Shown: positions 16,572 through 26,158, counted from the stretch's first letter. The stretch is DNA of 64,000 bases from Sphingopyxis panaciterrulae (GCF_014199295.1 NZ_JACIJH010000012.1:1-64000); one strand, 5' to 3'. The notes: generated by a model from the letters alone, not told the origin. Numbers and translations are program-made.

Positions 16572-19136
16572 ATGCGGCGGATGATGGGGGCGATGCTGGC
16601 GATGGTTCTGGCGGCACCGGCTGCCCGGGCCGACGAGGCGCCTGCGCAGGCGGCGCTCGACCGTTTTGCCGACACGCTTGGCTATCGCTTCGCGATCGTC
16701 GACAATCACCCGACCTGTCCGGCCGGTATCGACGGCTGTTTCCTGTCGACGATCACGCTGACGATGCCGGAGTCGATTCCCGCGGCGCTGCCGACGCAGG
16801 ATCTGTCGCTCACGTTCGGCTTCGTGAACCGGTTGCCGCGGGTCGAGAGCGACATCTTCGACCATCGCCTCGTCAACGGCGACCTGCAGCAATTGACGCT
16901 GAAGCCCGGCGCAGTGCTGAAGCCCGGCGCGTCCTATACGATCAGGCTGTGGGGCGTGGGGGCGTATTTCTCGAAGGCGTTCGCGATGCCCAACGCCTAT
17001 CTGGCCGCCCGGGGACTCGACGCGCGGACGATCGCAGCGACCCGCCCCGTCGTCGATTCCGACACGGGTCTTGAAACCTTGCCCTTCGTCGCCCCGATGA
17101 CCGACGAGGCGAAGCTCGCCACCAAGGGGCCGCCCGACCGGACGCGCTGGCTGACGCCCGAGCGCGCATTTGTCGTGCAGGCCGAGCGCCGGGCGCCCGT
17201 CGCGAGCGGTGTCGTGATCCTGCCGAAGCCGGTCGAGGCGGTGCAGCGGCCGGGCGCGCCGGCCGATCTGACGGGCGGCGTGGTCCTCGCGCTGACGGGT
17301 GTCGATCGTGCCGCCGTCGCGCCCGCGCTTGCCGCACTGGCGCGCACGGGCGTCGCCGAGGGCGGCCGCCTGCCGCTGGCGATCGCCGTCGATCCGGCCG
17401 CGCCGACCGCGGCGGAGGGCTATGTGCTCGACGTCGCGCCGCAGGGCATCGCCATCCGCGCACGCGATGCGGCGGGGGCGAGCCACGCGCTGCGTTCGCT
17501 TGCACAGCAGGCGGCGTTCGAGCGGGGCCGGGTGAAGCCGCTGCATGTCGCCGACGCGCCCGAATATGGCTTTCGCGGCCTCCACATCGACCTGGGTCGC
17601 AACTTCCACGGCCGCGCCGAAATATTGAAGCTGGTCGAGGCGATGGCGGCCTACAAGCTCAACAAGCTCCATCTCCATCTCGCCGACGACGAGGGATGGC
17701 GGATCGAGATTCCGGCGCTGCCCGAACTGGCGGTGATCGGATCGAAACGCTGTCACGACCCGTCGGAGCGAACCTGCCTGCTGCCGCAACTCGGCGCGGG
17801 ACCTGACGGCACCGGGGCGGTCAACGGCTATCTGACCGTTGCCGACTATGAGGCGATCGTGCGGGCGGCGGCGGCACGGCAGATCGAGATCATTCCGTCG
17901 ATCGACATGCCCGGCCACAGCCGCGCCGCGATCTGCGCGATGGAAGCGCGATATGCGCGACTGATGGATGAAGGAAAAAGGGATGAGGCGGAGCGCTATC
18001 GACTGGTCGACCCCGCCGACACGACCGAATATCGCAGCATCCAGAATTATGACGATAATACGCTGAACGTCTGTCTGCCCGCGACCTATCGCTTCGTCGA
18101 CACGGTGGTCGACGCGCTTGCGGCGATGCACCGCGCCGCGGGGGTGCCGCTGAGCAGCTTTCATCTCGGTGCCGACGAGACGGCGGGGGCGTGGGTGAAT
18201 TCGCCGGCGTGCGCGGCGATGATCGCACAGAATGATGGCGACGCGCGCCAGCTCACCCCGCGCTTCATCGAGCGGGTCAGCAAAAGCCTCGCGGCCAAGG
18301 GGCTGCGCGTCGCGGGCTGGAGCGACGGGATGGGGCACACCGACCCTGCCACCATGCCGAGGGACGTGCAGACGAATATCTGGACCGTCGTTCACGGCGG
18401 CGCGATCCGCGAGGCGCACGACCAGATGAACCGCGGTTGGGATGTCGTGCTGTCGATCCCCGACCTCGGCTATTTCGACATGCCCTATGCGCCGCACCCC
18501 GACGAAAGAGGCTATAATTGGGCGTCGCGCGGTGTCGATACGCATCAGGTGTTCGGCTTCATGCCCGGCAATATTCCCGCCAATGCGGCGATGATTCGCG
18601 ACATACGCGCGATCGCGCAGCCGGTCCCCGACGAGCCGGTGCGCGGCGAAGGGCGCCGCATCGCCGGCGTCCAGGCGCAGCTCTGGAGCGAGACGCTGCG
18701 CACCGACGCCGGGGTTGAATATATGCTGTTCCCGCGCCTGCTCGCGCTGGCCGAACGCGGCTGGAGCGCGGCGCCCTGGACGCCGCCATACCGGCCGGGA
18801 GCGAGCTATGATTGGGGCGACAAGCGGGTCGACGCTGCGGCGCTGGCCGCCGGCTGGCGCGATTTCGCCGGCCGGGTCGCGGCGCAATTCCCACGGCTTG
18901 ACGCGATGGGGATCGCCTATCGCGTCGCGCCGCCGGGCGCGCGGATCGCGGACGGGATGCTGGAGGCGAACAGCGTCTTTCCGGGTACCGCGATCGAATA
19001 TCGGCAGGGGGGCAGCGTGTGGACCCGCTATGCGGGACCGGTGACGGTGACGGGCACGGTGGAACTGCGCAGCCGTTCGGCCGACGGCCGGCGTGCGAGC
19101 CGGATCGTCCGCGTCACGCCCGTTCGAACCGATTGA
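16572..19136 (+). CDS. Secreted beta-N-acetylhexosaminidase (GH20)
   Basis: An 854-residue chitobiase-type exo-enzyme. The signal peptide is at 1-20 (MLAMVLAAPAARA). An N-terminal carbohydrate-binding CHB_HEX-like domain (about 25-190) is followed by a GH20b domain and the GH20 barrel from about 325 (YGFRGLHIDLGRNFHGRAE, KLNKLHLHLADDEGWRIEI). The catalytic pair is Asp535-Glu536 in HLGADET. It releases GlcNAc from chitin or murein oligosaccharides in the periplasm or at the surface, feeding the PTS encoded next door. It is transcribed divergently from the GntR regulator. A strong GGGAGG ribosome site precedes the ATG. Confidence 0.95.
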   Translation: MRRMMGAMLAMVLAAPAARADEAPAQAALDRFADTLGYRFAIVDNHPTCPAGIDGCFLSTITLTMPESIPAALPTQDLSLTFGFVNRLPRVESDIFDHRLVNGDLQQLTLKPGAVLKPGASYTIRLWGVGAYFSKAFAMPNAYLAARGLDARTIAATRPVVDSDTGLETLPFVAPMTDEAKLATKGPPDRTRWLTPERAFVVQAERRAPVASGVVILPKPVEAVQRPGAPADLTGGVVLALTGVDRAAVAPALAALARTGVAEGGRLPLAIAVDPAAPTAAEGYVLDVAPQGIAIRARDAAGASHALRSLAQQAAFERGRVKPLHVADAPEYGFRGLHIDLGRNFHGRAEILKLVEAMAAYKLNKLHLHLADDEGWRIEIPALPELAVIGSKRCHDPSERTCLLPQLGAGPDGTGAVNGYLTVADYEAIVRAAAARQIEIIPSIDMPGHSRAAICAMEARYARLMDEGKRDEAERYRLVDPADTTEYRSIQNYDDNTLNVCLPATYRFVDTVVDALAAMHRAAGVPLSSFHLGADETAGAWVNSPACAAMIAQNDGDARQLTPRFIERVSKSLAAKGLRVAGWSDGMGHTDPATMPRDVQTNIWTVVHGGAIREAHDQMNRGWDVVLSIPDLGYFDMPYAPHPDERGYNWASRGVDTHQVFGFMPGNIPANAAMIRDIRAIAQPVPDEPVRGEGRRIAGVQAQLWSETLRTDAGVEYMLFPRLLALAERGWSAAPWTPPYRPGASYDWGDKRVDAAALAAGWRDFAGRVAAQFPRLDAMGIAYRVAPPGARIADGMLEANSVFPGTAIEYRQGGSVWTRYAGPVTVTGTVELRSRSADGRRASRIVRVTPVRTD

Positions 19137-19186
19137 ACCCTGGCGGTCCCCGAATCTGTCCTATCCAGGTAAAATCATTCCTCACC

Positions 19187-19253
19187 GTAGCCTGCGAGCC
19201 TGTCGAAGGGCGCTTCTCGGCGAGAAGCGCCCTTCGACAGGCTCGCAGGCTAC
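19187..19253. terminator. 33-bp perfect inverted repeat, probable bidirectional terminator
   Basis: Arms 19187-19219 and 19221-19253 are perfect complements with a single base between them (core tcgaagggcgcttctcg). It lies between the ends of two convergent genes. There is no T-tract on either side, so it may act as a transcription barrier or RNA-stabilising hairpin rather than a classic intrinsic terminator. Confidence 0.6.
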
Positions 19254-19276
19254 AGTTCAATCCAATCGGGGCAACT

Positions 19277-19351
19277 CTAGGTCACATACCCATTGCCCTG
19301 AACAAAATCGCTTCAAACCTCGATCGCGCCGGTAGCGGGTATGTGACCTAG
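19277..19351. repeat. 75-bp inverted-repeat element (MITE-like)
   Basis: Perfect 15-bp terminal inverted repeats ctaggtcacataccc (19277-19291) and its complement (19337-19351) enclose a short core. Core bases 19302-19323 (caaaatcgcttcaaacctcg) recur, inverted, inside the element at 58049-58312. The stop codon of the diguanylate cyclase gene (19348-19350) lies inside the right arm. Confidence 0.65.
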
Positions 19352-21114
19352 CCCGACAGGATCGTCTCGCGGTCGGGTTCGTCGGGCGACGGCCCGCTGC
19401 CGTCGCGGTGGCGCTGTAGCGCGACCTGGTCGCGGCCGGCGTGCTTCGCTTCATAAAGCGCGTCGTCGGCGATGCGGTAGAGGCGCTGGAAATCGCACGC
19501 CGGGCGCACCTCGGCGACGCCGACGCTGGCGGTGACGCGCCGCTCGCCGAGCAGGTCGGCGTGATCGCAGGCCGCGATCTCACGCCGGATGCTTTCGGCG
19601 AAGCGGTCGAGGACGATGCCCTCCATGCCGACCGTCAGCAAGCCGAACTCCTCGCCGCCCAGCCGCGCGACGCTGCACAGCGGGCCTTCCCAGCGGGCGA
19701 TGCGGCGGGCGATGCGGCAGAGCACGGCATCGCCGACCTCGTGCCCATAGCGGTCGTTGACCGATTTGAAGCGGTCGATGTCGACCAGCAACAGCGCCGC
19801 GGGCAGATCGTCGTTGCGCGCGCGTTCGAGCAGGGGGGTCACGCTTTCGATGAAGCCGCGGCGATTGGGCAGGTCGGTCAGCGGATCGCGGCGCGCGAGC
19901 TCGCGCTCCTGCGCCTCGGCGGCGCGGGCGTGATCGCGCTCGACGCGCAATCGCGCCAGCCGCCGCGTCGCCGCCGCCGACAGCCAGAGCGCCTGCCAGG
20001 TCGCGGCGAGCAGCACGAGCAGCTTCGACCCGCCGCCCCAGAAACCGTCCTCGACATCGACGATGTTGATGAAGGCGAGGACCGCCATCGGCAGGCACCA
20101 GGCGGCGGCGAAGTCGCGCGCCTCGGTCGCGCCGCGCCGCCAGCCCCAGGCCAGACACAGCGCGACGGCGGCGAGGTCGGCGAGGATCGCGAAGCTGAGA
20201 ACGGCGGCCCACAGGTCGATGGGGCCGCTGCGCATCAGCGCGAGCGGAATGCCGGCGAGGCCGACGCCGACCCCCAGCGCCAGCGTTGCTCCGCGCAGTG
20301 CGGCGGGGACCCCGCTGCGGTCGAGCGCGGTCACCGAGCTGGCGGTGGCGAAGGCGATCGCGAGGCAGGCGAGGAAGGTGCAGATCTGCGCCGAGACCGT
20401 GCCCGCCATGAAGGGCAGGACGGCAAGATGAATCTGCGACCACAGCCCGCCCCATAGCAGCATGGTCGCGGCCCAGCCGGCCTGCCAGGCAAGATATTGG
20501 CGGCGCACCGCGACCGCGAGCGACAGGCTGTAGATGGTGCTGACGAGGAGCAGCGTCAGCGCGGCGCCGACCGCCGCCGCCATGCCCGCGGCCTGCATTC
20601 CGGCGTCGCTTTTCGGCAGGATGCGGGCGCGCACCAGCTCGTGGCTCGCAAGCCGGTCGAAACGCATGGTCACCGCGCTTAGCGGCGCGGCGCGATCGGG
20701 CGCCTCGAACACGATCTGCCCGCCTGCGCGCCAGTGCGAGCCGTAATCGCCCTGGCGCACCCGCTGCCAGCGCACCTGCCCGTCGGCATAGGAAAAGGCG
20801 ACCGCCAGCCGGTCGAAGCGCGAATGATGGATCATAAGCGCCGCGCCGCGCTGGGCGCCCGGCGAGCGGCTGAGGTCGGCGCGCAGCCACAGGCTGCCAT
20901 GCTGATAGCCGGTCGGCTCGCCGGTGCAGGAAAAATGTCGGTCCGCAAGGCTGGCGTCGCTTGCCCCTATCCCGCTTGCCGCATGGCACAGCGACCGGTC
21001 GATGTGGAGCGTCGCCGCCGACGCCGACGCGCCGCCGCCCAGCGCGGCAAGCCCCATCAAGGCAAGCAGCAGCCGGCCGAAAAAGCGAATCGGATGGATC
21101 GCCGCTCCCGTCAT
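19348..21114 (-). CDS. Membrane diguanylate cyclase (7TM sensor-GGDEF)
   Basis: A 588-residue protein that should make cyclic di-GMP. It has a signal segment (about 9-33), a periplasmic DISM-like beta domain (about 35-185, GSLWLRADLSR), about seven to eight membrane helices (190-400), a short coiled linker (RRLARLRVERDHARAAEAQEREL) and a GGDEF domain (about 420-575). The latter carries RDPLTDLPNRRGF, LLVDIDRFKSVNDRYGHEVGD and an active-site GGEEF. No RxxD inhibitory site is present before GGEEF. The ATG at 21114 is chosen over a TTG 14 codons upstream because it directly precedes the signal peptide. Confidence 0.9.
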   Translation of the reverse strand: MTGAAIHPIRFFGRLLLALMGLAALGGGASASAATLHIDRSLCHAASGIGASDASLADRHFSCTGEPTGYQHGSLWLRADLSRSPGAQRGAALMIHHSRFDRLAVAFSYADGQVRWQRVRQGDYGSHWRAGGQIVFEAPDRAAPLSAVTMRFDRLASHELVRARILPKSDAGMQAAGMAAAVGAALTLLLVSTIYSLSLAVAVRRQYLAWQAGWAATMLLWGGLWSQIHLAVLPFMAGTVSAQICTFLACLAIAFATASSVTALDRSGVPAALRGATLALGVGVGLAGIPLALMRSGPIDLWAAVLSFAILADLAAVALCLAWGWRRGATEARDFAAAWCLPMAVLAFINIVDVEDGFWGGGSKLLVLLAATWQALWLSAAATRRLARLRVERDHARAAEAQERELARRDPLTDLPNRRGFIESVTPLLERARNDDLPAALLLVDIDRFKSVNDRYGHEVGDAVLCRIARRIARWEGPLCSVARLGGEEFGLLTVGMEGIVLDRFAESIRREIAACDHADLLGERRVTASVGVAEVRPACDFQRLYRIADDALYEAKHAGRDQVALQRHRDGSGPSPDEPDRETILSG

Positions 21115-21202
21115 CCGGCGAGCTATGGCAGCCAAATATTGGGAAAGCTTTACCAAAAGCGGACGTCATTTCGGTCGTCCCGCCCTTCTCGGCCTTTCGT
21201 CG

Positions 21203-22066
21203 TCAGGCGAGCACCGCCGCCAGATTCTCGGCGAGCGGCGCGTGGTCGAGATAGTCCTCGGCCAGGTGATAGGGGAAGGGCATGCCGCGGCGTCGGTGGT
21301 TATGCGTATAGGTCAGCCCGTCGAGCGGAAGCCCCTGGCCGCCCGCGACCAGATCGGTTGCGGCATAATAGTTGCGCCATTCGGCGACGAAGGCCGGTCG
21401 CCGGAACGGTTGCGGCGCCCGCTTGCGGATCGTGCGCAGCGCGAGGGGCGAGCCCATGGTGACGAACTGGCGAACCTGCCCGGCGCGCCCCGCTGCCTCC
21501 CATTGCGCGAGCAGCTTCCAGGCGATCACGCTGCCGAGCGAATGGCCGACGACGACCGGCCGGTCGCCCGCCGCCAGGGCGGGGCCGAGCGTATGGAGCA
21601 CGCGGGTGTCGATCTCCGCGGCCGCGGCGGGGGTGGTGAAATAAATGTCGGCTTCGAGGAGGAAGCGGCGCAGCAGCGCGATCAGGTCGGCGGGCAGCAG
21701 CGACAGATAGGCGCTGATCGGCCCCAGGAAATCGCGCGTATCGGCGATTACAAGCATGGACGGCGGCGGCGCGGGAAGGCCGAGCAGGCGGAAATCGACC
21801 GACTGGACGATCTCGATCAGCAGGTCGAGCATCAGTCCGCCGTCGGCGCCGGTCATCAGCGAAACGGGATCGGCCCAGTGCGGCAGGCGGCGCTGACGGC
21901 TGTAGCGATGCAATATGTCGCCATAATAGCAGAGCAGGCGCGGCTGCGCGTCGATGCGCCCGTCGCCGTCATGCTTCGCGAGCGCTCCGCGCCAGCTTTC
22001 GGTGATGGCGCCGGCATGGCCCGGATCGGGGTCTTGCGCGATGCCGTGGATGAAGACGAGGGTCAT
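21203..22066 (-). CDS. Alpha/beta-hydrolase (lipase/esterase-like)
   Basis: A 287-residue protein starting MTLVFIHGIAQD (strand plus HG oxyanion motif). The nucleophile elbow is GHSLGS near residue 165, with late Asp and His candidates (TDLVAGG, HNHRRRG). No signal peptide, so it should be cytoplasmic. The ATG at 22066 begins the conserved strand; the upstream frame is unlike the family. It is divergent from the DyP-P450 fusion gene with 165 bp between starts, which suggests shared control. Substrate unknown; a lipid or ester product of the fusion enzyme is one possibility. Confidence 0.8.
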   Translation of the reverse strand: MTLVFIHGIAQDPDPGHAGAITESWRGALAKHDGDGRIDAQPRLLCYYGDILHRYSRQRRLPHWADPVSLMTGADGGLMLDLLIEIVQSVDFRLLGLPAPPPSMLVIADTRDFLGPISAYLSLLPADLIALLRRFLLEADIYFTTPAAAAEIDTRVLHTLGPALAAGDRPVVVGHSLGSVIAWKLLAQWEAAGRAGQVRQFVTMGSPLALRTIRKRAPQPFRRPAFVAEWRNYYAATDLVAGGQGLPLDGLTYTHNHRRRGMPFPYHLAEDYLDHAPLAENLAAVLA

Positions 22067-22231
22067 GCAGGTCTCCGCCCGCCGAACTGGCGGATGATCG
22101 CCCGCACGCTGCCAGAAAGGATCGGCGCCGCGCCACGTGATTTTTCGCACAGGGATGGGCGCGCGTCATTGTCGACGCGCGCCCATCGTGCCAGTTTCGA
22201 CGATGCGAAGGCCAGCAAAGGGGTGGGGCGA

Positions 22232-25200
22232 ATGGCGCGCGAAGTCGCAAGCAAGATATTGGACGGCATCAACGACCTGGTCATCATGGCGCCGATCCGG
22301 GACGGTTTCATTCCCGCTTATGAGCCGGTGACCTATGCGACGCGGCTGCGCGTCATCTGCGAGGCGCTGAACGACGTGCGCGCGACCGCGCGCGAATATG
22401 AGAAGGTCACGCCCTTCGCCGATGCCTCCGAGCGCATCCTGTCGCTGCTCGATTTCAAGGCGGGGATCATCGACAACGGGTCGCTTCAGCTCGACCCGCG
22501 CCTCGGCCTGACCGCGCGGCGCTATTTCTATCTGATCGCGACCTTCGACGGGGTATGGGAACCTTATATGCGGCTGATCTGGCGGCCGCTCGGTTCGCTG
22601 CTCGACCTGCTCTTTTCCAATTGCGACGGCTATGTCTTTGCCGAGGACAACAGCTTCGCTGACTATATCGAATGGGTGCGCAGCGCGCAGGTCGACAGCG
22701 CGGTCTTCTTCACCACCACCGGTGTGACGGTGCAGGACCAGATCTACCTGCGCAACCTGGAAAAGCTGCACCGCGAGCAGGAGGCGAGTGCGGGCGACCT
22801 CGCGACGCTGCGCATGGCGGTGGTCAATCCCGGCGACGAAGCGGCGGCGGTGCGCGCCGCCAACCCAGCCGAGGCGAACCGGCTGGCGCTGGAGGCGCTG
22901 GGGGTCTTTCACCGGCTGGCCGACTATTATCCGCCGCTCGACGCACGCTATCGCGGCGGGTGGCCGGGCGAGGGGCATCTGCTCCAGCGCGCGGTGCACC
23001 GCATCCTCGAAGGCTGGGATTATCGGCCGCTGCTCGCGCTGTTCGACCTACCCCATCCGTCCGACTTGCCGCCGGACGACCCGCGGCGGCCCTATGCGAT
23101 GCAGAAGCTGGCGCTCGAACGCTTCCGCATCCTGATCCAATGGTATGCGGACGGCGACGGCGCCTTTCCGCCCGCCGTCCAGCCGGTGCCCGATCCGGTG
23201 CTCGACCGCGCCGAGGTGCAGCGGGGCATACTCTCTCCCTTCGCCGGCGCCGGGACGAAGCTGCGACGCGGCGCGCTACTGCTGATGACGGTCGGCGACG
23301 CGGCGAGCGGTGCCGCTTTCGTCGGGCGGCTGCTGGCCGATAAAGCACTGAGTTTCGAGGATGAGGCGGATACGCCGTGCGACGGCGTCTTTCGCTCGCT
23401 GGGCTTCACCCGGTCTGGGCTGGAGCGACTGGCGATCGCGCGGACAACGGTCGACGCCTTTCCGAAGGAATTTCGCGAGGGGCTGCATGTTCGCGCGCCG
23501 CAGCTCGGCGATGTGTGGGACAATCATCCGCGCAACTGGCGCCTGCCCGAACGCAACTGGCCGCCGGCGCCCGCCGATGGCCTGCCGCGGCCCCCGGTGG
23601 AAATGGAGGAAGTCGATATCGCGCTGGTGCTGCGCCATGCCGCTGCCGCGGACGATGGCGGCGCCCGCATTGCCGCCGAGGTCGCGCGGCTCGCGGCGCT
23701 GGCCGCCGAGCATGACGTGGCGCTGATCGCGTGGGAACCGCTCGCCAATCACTATGACGCCGAGGGCTATTTCCGCGATCATTTCGACCTGCGCGACAAT
23801 TTCAGCCAGCCGGTGCCGCGAGTGGAGGCCGGATCGGATTTCGCGCAGCGCCGGCGCTCGCGGCGCGACGAGGTGCGGATCGGCGAATTGCTGTGCGGCT
23901 ATGCCACCGATCGCGGCGATTTCGCGCCGCCGGAGATCGAAGACCCGCTCGCGACCTCGCCGAACGCCAGGCTCGAAGCGGGGCGCGAGGATCGTCGCAA
24001 GGCGCGGGACCTGCAGCGGGACGGAAGCTATCTCGTCATCCGCAAAATGAGCGAGGACGTCACGGCGTTCGAAGATTTCCTGCGCGCCAATCGTCACCAT
24101 GCCGGTGGCGACGCGAAGGCGCTGGCGGCGAAGCTGCTCGGCCGCCATCCCGACGGGCCGTCGCTGATCGATCCCACGGCGAGCGATTATAATGATTTCG
24201 ATTTTGCGCAGGACGACGAAGGGCAGCGCTGCCCCTTCGCATCGCACGTCCGGCGCACCAACCCGCGGCGGGTCGAGCATGGCCGGCCGTCGCCGCGGCT
24301 GCTGCGCCGCGGCATGACCTATGGCCCGCGCCTCGACCCCGCCGATCCGGCGAGCGCGGCCGCGCCGCGCGGGCTGATGTTCATGGCCTATAATGCCAGC
24401 ATCGCCGAGCAATATGAGACGATCCAGCGCTGGGTGAACGGCGGCAACATCAGCGGCGTCGCCTCGGGCAACAACGACCCGCTCGTCGGCACCGCGCCGC
24501 GGCCGGACGGCCGGCGCGTCTATCGTTTCGAACTGGACGGGCAGGTGATCCGCACCGAAATCGCGCGGCCCTTCGTCCGGCTCGAATGGGGGCTCTATCT
24601 GTTCACGCCCTCGCGCAGCGCGCTGACCGAGATCGCGAAGCCCGGCCGGACCTATGTCGAGATCGACGCACCGCGGGAGAAGGGCGGTCGGGCCTTCCTC
24701 GACCGCGTGGCTGGCCTGCCCCCGGCGCTGGCGGCGGCGGAATGGAAGCGCGTGCTTGAGGATTTCGACAGCAAGGACCCCGGCGAGCACAGCCTGACCC
24801 CCGATGTCTATGCCGCGATCCGTCGCGAGTGCGGCGGGGTGGCGGCGGTGCCGGGCGGGATCGGCGACGAGGCGGGGCGGACGCCCGCTGTCGTCGCCGC
24901 CTCGCGCGAGACGATCCTGACCGTGCTCAAGGATTATAAGCATTTCACGGTCGAGACACAGCTCGACCGGCTGTGGGACACGAGCGGGCCGATCTATGTC
25001 GCCGAGCAGCCCGACGATTGCTACGACGATCCCCGGCTCCAGTCGGACTATCGGGGCGAGTCCGCCGGGACCAACGCGATCATCGACGCTTATGGTCATG
25101 AAGACGGCTATGCCCATGGCTATGAGGCCGGGCGTGCGGTGCTCGACTGGCTGATCTGCGACGCCGAGCAGCGCCATGCGATCATGCAGGCGCCCGGCAA

Positions 25201-26158
25201 GCCCGAGTTCAAGATGGAATTGCGCCGCGAATATCTGTCGCCCGCGCTCGCGCGGCTCAACGCCAAATGGTTCGGCATTCCCGACGGCGGCTTCGTCGAA
25301 GACGGCAAGGACGGCCGGCCCGCGCGCTTCATGGCGCCGGGCGACTGGGACTGGGTGCCGGCGACTGAGCGGATGCCGCTCTGCCCCGGCGACTGCCTGT
25401 CGCCTTCGCGCCACGCCTTCTATCCGCAGTCGAACGACGTGTCGGCGGCACTCGCCCGCGATCATGGGCAGGCGATCCGCGAGGCCGGGCGGCGCTTCGC
25501 CACCGCCTATTTCGACGAGATCGGTATCGACAAGGTCCCCGGGCTTATCAGTCGGGCGCTGTTCGCATTGCCTGGCATGACCAAGGAACTGGCGGCGCGC
25601 AACGTCATCGGCATCATGCTAGGCGCGACGCCGCCGACGCTCGGCAACCTTCAGGGCATCGTCTATGACTGGCTTCACGAGCGGACGCTGTGGCGCCACC
25701 AGGCGGCGCTGCGCCGCGCGGCGGGGGACCGGCCCGCCGACTATGCCGCCGCGAAGGCGGCGCTGCTGCAACCGCTGTCGGCGTCGATGTGCAAGCGCCC
25801 GTCGCCCGAGCTGCTGTTCCGCACCTGCAAGGGCGCTGCGGACGGCGGGCCGGTGACCCTGCCGCGCGCGGGGGACGAGGGCGATATCGCGGTCGAGCGG
25901 GGTGCGACCGTCTATCTGCCGCTCGCCAGCGCGACGCAGAGCGCGATCATGGAAGGCGCCGGCTGTCCCGGCAGCCTGGCCGACGGGACGGCGGTGGTTT
26001 TCGGCGGCGAGCGCGGCCGCGAAGGCGCACCCGACCACGCCTGTCCGGGGCGCAAGCTGGCGATGGGGGCGATGCTGGGCGTCGTCGCGGCGCTGCTCGA
26101 CGCCGGGCGCATCCAGGCGCAGCCGGCGGGTCTGATCGTGCGGGTCAGCGACTGGTAG
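22232..26158 (+). CDS. DyP-type peroxidase / cytochrome P450-like fusion protein
   Basis: A 1308-residue cytoplasmic protein. Residues 1-330 have no family I recognise. Residues 330-865 read as a DyP peroxidase: FPKEFREGL, a variant of the GxxDG motif as DLRDNFSQP with Asp522 kept, GSYLVIRKMSEDV, the proximal-heme motif CPFASHVRRTNPR with His672, and RRGMTYGP with Arg692/693. Residues 870-1308 read as a P450: an I-helix-like GIMLGATPPT (1127-1136), PELLFRTCK, and the heme-thiolate motif PDHACPGRKLAMG with Cys1271. Both heme ligands are present. The ATG at 22232 follows aaggggtgg. Tandem oxidation of a lipid by peroxidase and P450 modules is possible, but no substrate can be read from the sequence. 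Confidence 0.75.
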   Translation: MAREVASKILDGINDLVIMAPIRDGFIPAYEPVTYATRLRVICEALNDVRATAREYEKVTPFADASERILSLLDFKAGIIDNGSLQLDPRLGLTARRYFYLIATFDGVWEPYMRLIWRPLGSLLDLLFSNCDGYVFAEDNSFADYIEWVRSAQVDSAVFFTTTGVTVQDQIYLRNLEKLHREQEASAGDLATLRMAVVNPGDEAAAVRAANPAEANRLALEALGVFHRLADYYPPLDARYRGGWPGEGHLLQRAVHRILEGWDYRPLLALFDLPHPSDLPPDDPRRPYAMQKLALERFRILIQWYADGDGAFPPAVQPVPDPVLDRAEVQRGILSPFAGAGTKLRRGALLLMTVGDAASGAAFVGRLLADKALSFEDEADTPCDGVFRSLGFTRSGLERLAIARTTVDAFPKEFREGLHVRAPQLGDVWDNHPRNWRLPERNWPPAPADGLPRPPVEMEEVDIALVLRHAAAADDGGARIAAEVARLAALAAEHDVALIAWEPLANHYDAEGYFRDHFDLRDNFSQPVPRVEAGSDFAQRRRSRRDEVRIGELLCGYATDRGDFAPPEIEDPLATSPNARLEAGREDRRKARDLQRDGSYLVIRKMSEDVTAFEDFLRANRHHAGGDAKALAAKLLGRHPDGPSLIDPTASDYNDFDFAQDDEGQRCPFASHVRRTNPRRVEHGRPSPRLLRRGMTYGPRLDPADPASAAAPRGLMFMAYNASIAEQYETIQRWVNGGNISGVASGNNDPLVGTAPRPDGRRVYRFELDGQVIRTEIARPFVRLEWGLYLFTPSRSALTEIAKPGRTYVEIDAPREKGGRAFLDRVAGLPPALAAAEWKRVLEDFDSKDPGEHSLTPDVYAAIRRECGGVAAVPGGIGDEAGRTPAVVAASRETILTVLKDYKHFTVETQLDRLWDTSGPIYVAEQPDDCYDDPRLQSDYRGESAGTNAIIDAYGHEDGYAHGYEAGRAVLDWLICDAEQRHAIMQAPGKPEFKMELRREYLSPALARLNAKWFGIPDGGFVEDGKDGRPARFMAPGDWDWVPATERMPLCPGDCLSPSRHAFYPQSNDVSAALARDHGQAIREAGRRFATAYFDEIGIDKVPGLISRALFALPGMTKELAARNVIGIMLGATPPTLGNLQGIVYDWLHERTLWRHQAALRRAAGDRPADYAAAKAALLQPLSASMCKRPSPELLFRTCKGAADGGPVTLPRAGDEGDIAVERGATVYLPLASATQSAIMEGAGCPGSLADGTAVVFGGERGREGAPDHACPGRKLAMGAMLGVVAALLDAGRIQAQPAGLIVRVSDW

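Noticed and set aside
16461..18887. Minus-strand open frame of 808 codons
   Set aside because: It is antisense to the GH20 hexosaminidase gene and shows no family match.
20924..22231. N-terminal extension of the DyP-P450 protein by 436 codons
   Set aside because: This part is antisense to the alpha/beta-hydrolase and diguanylate cyclase genes. A good ribosome site and ATG lie at 22232.
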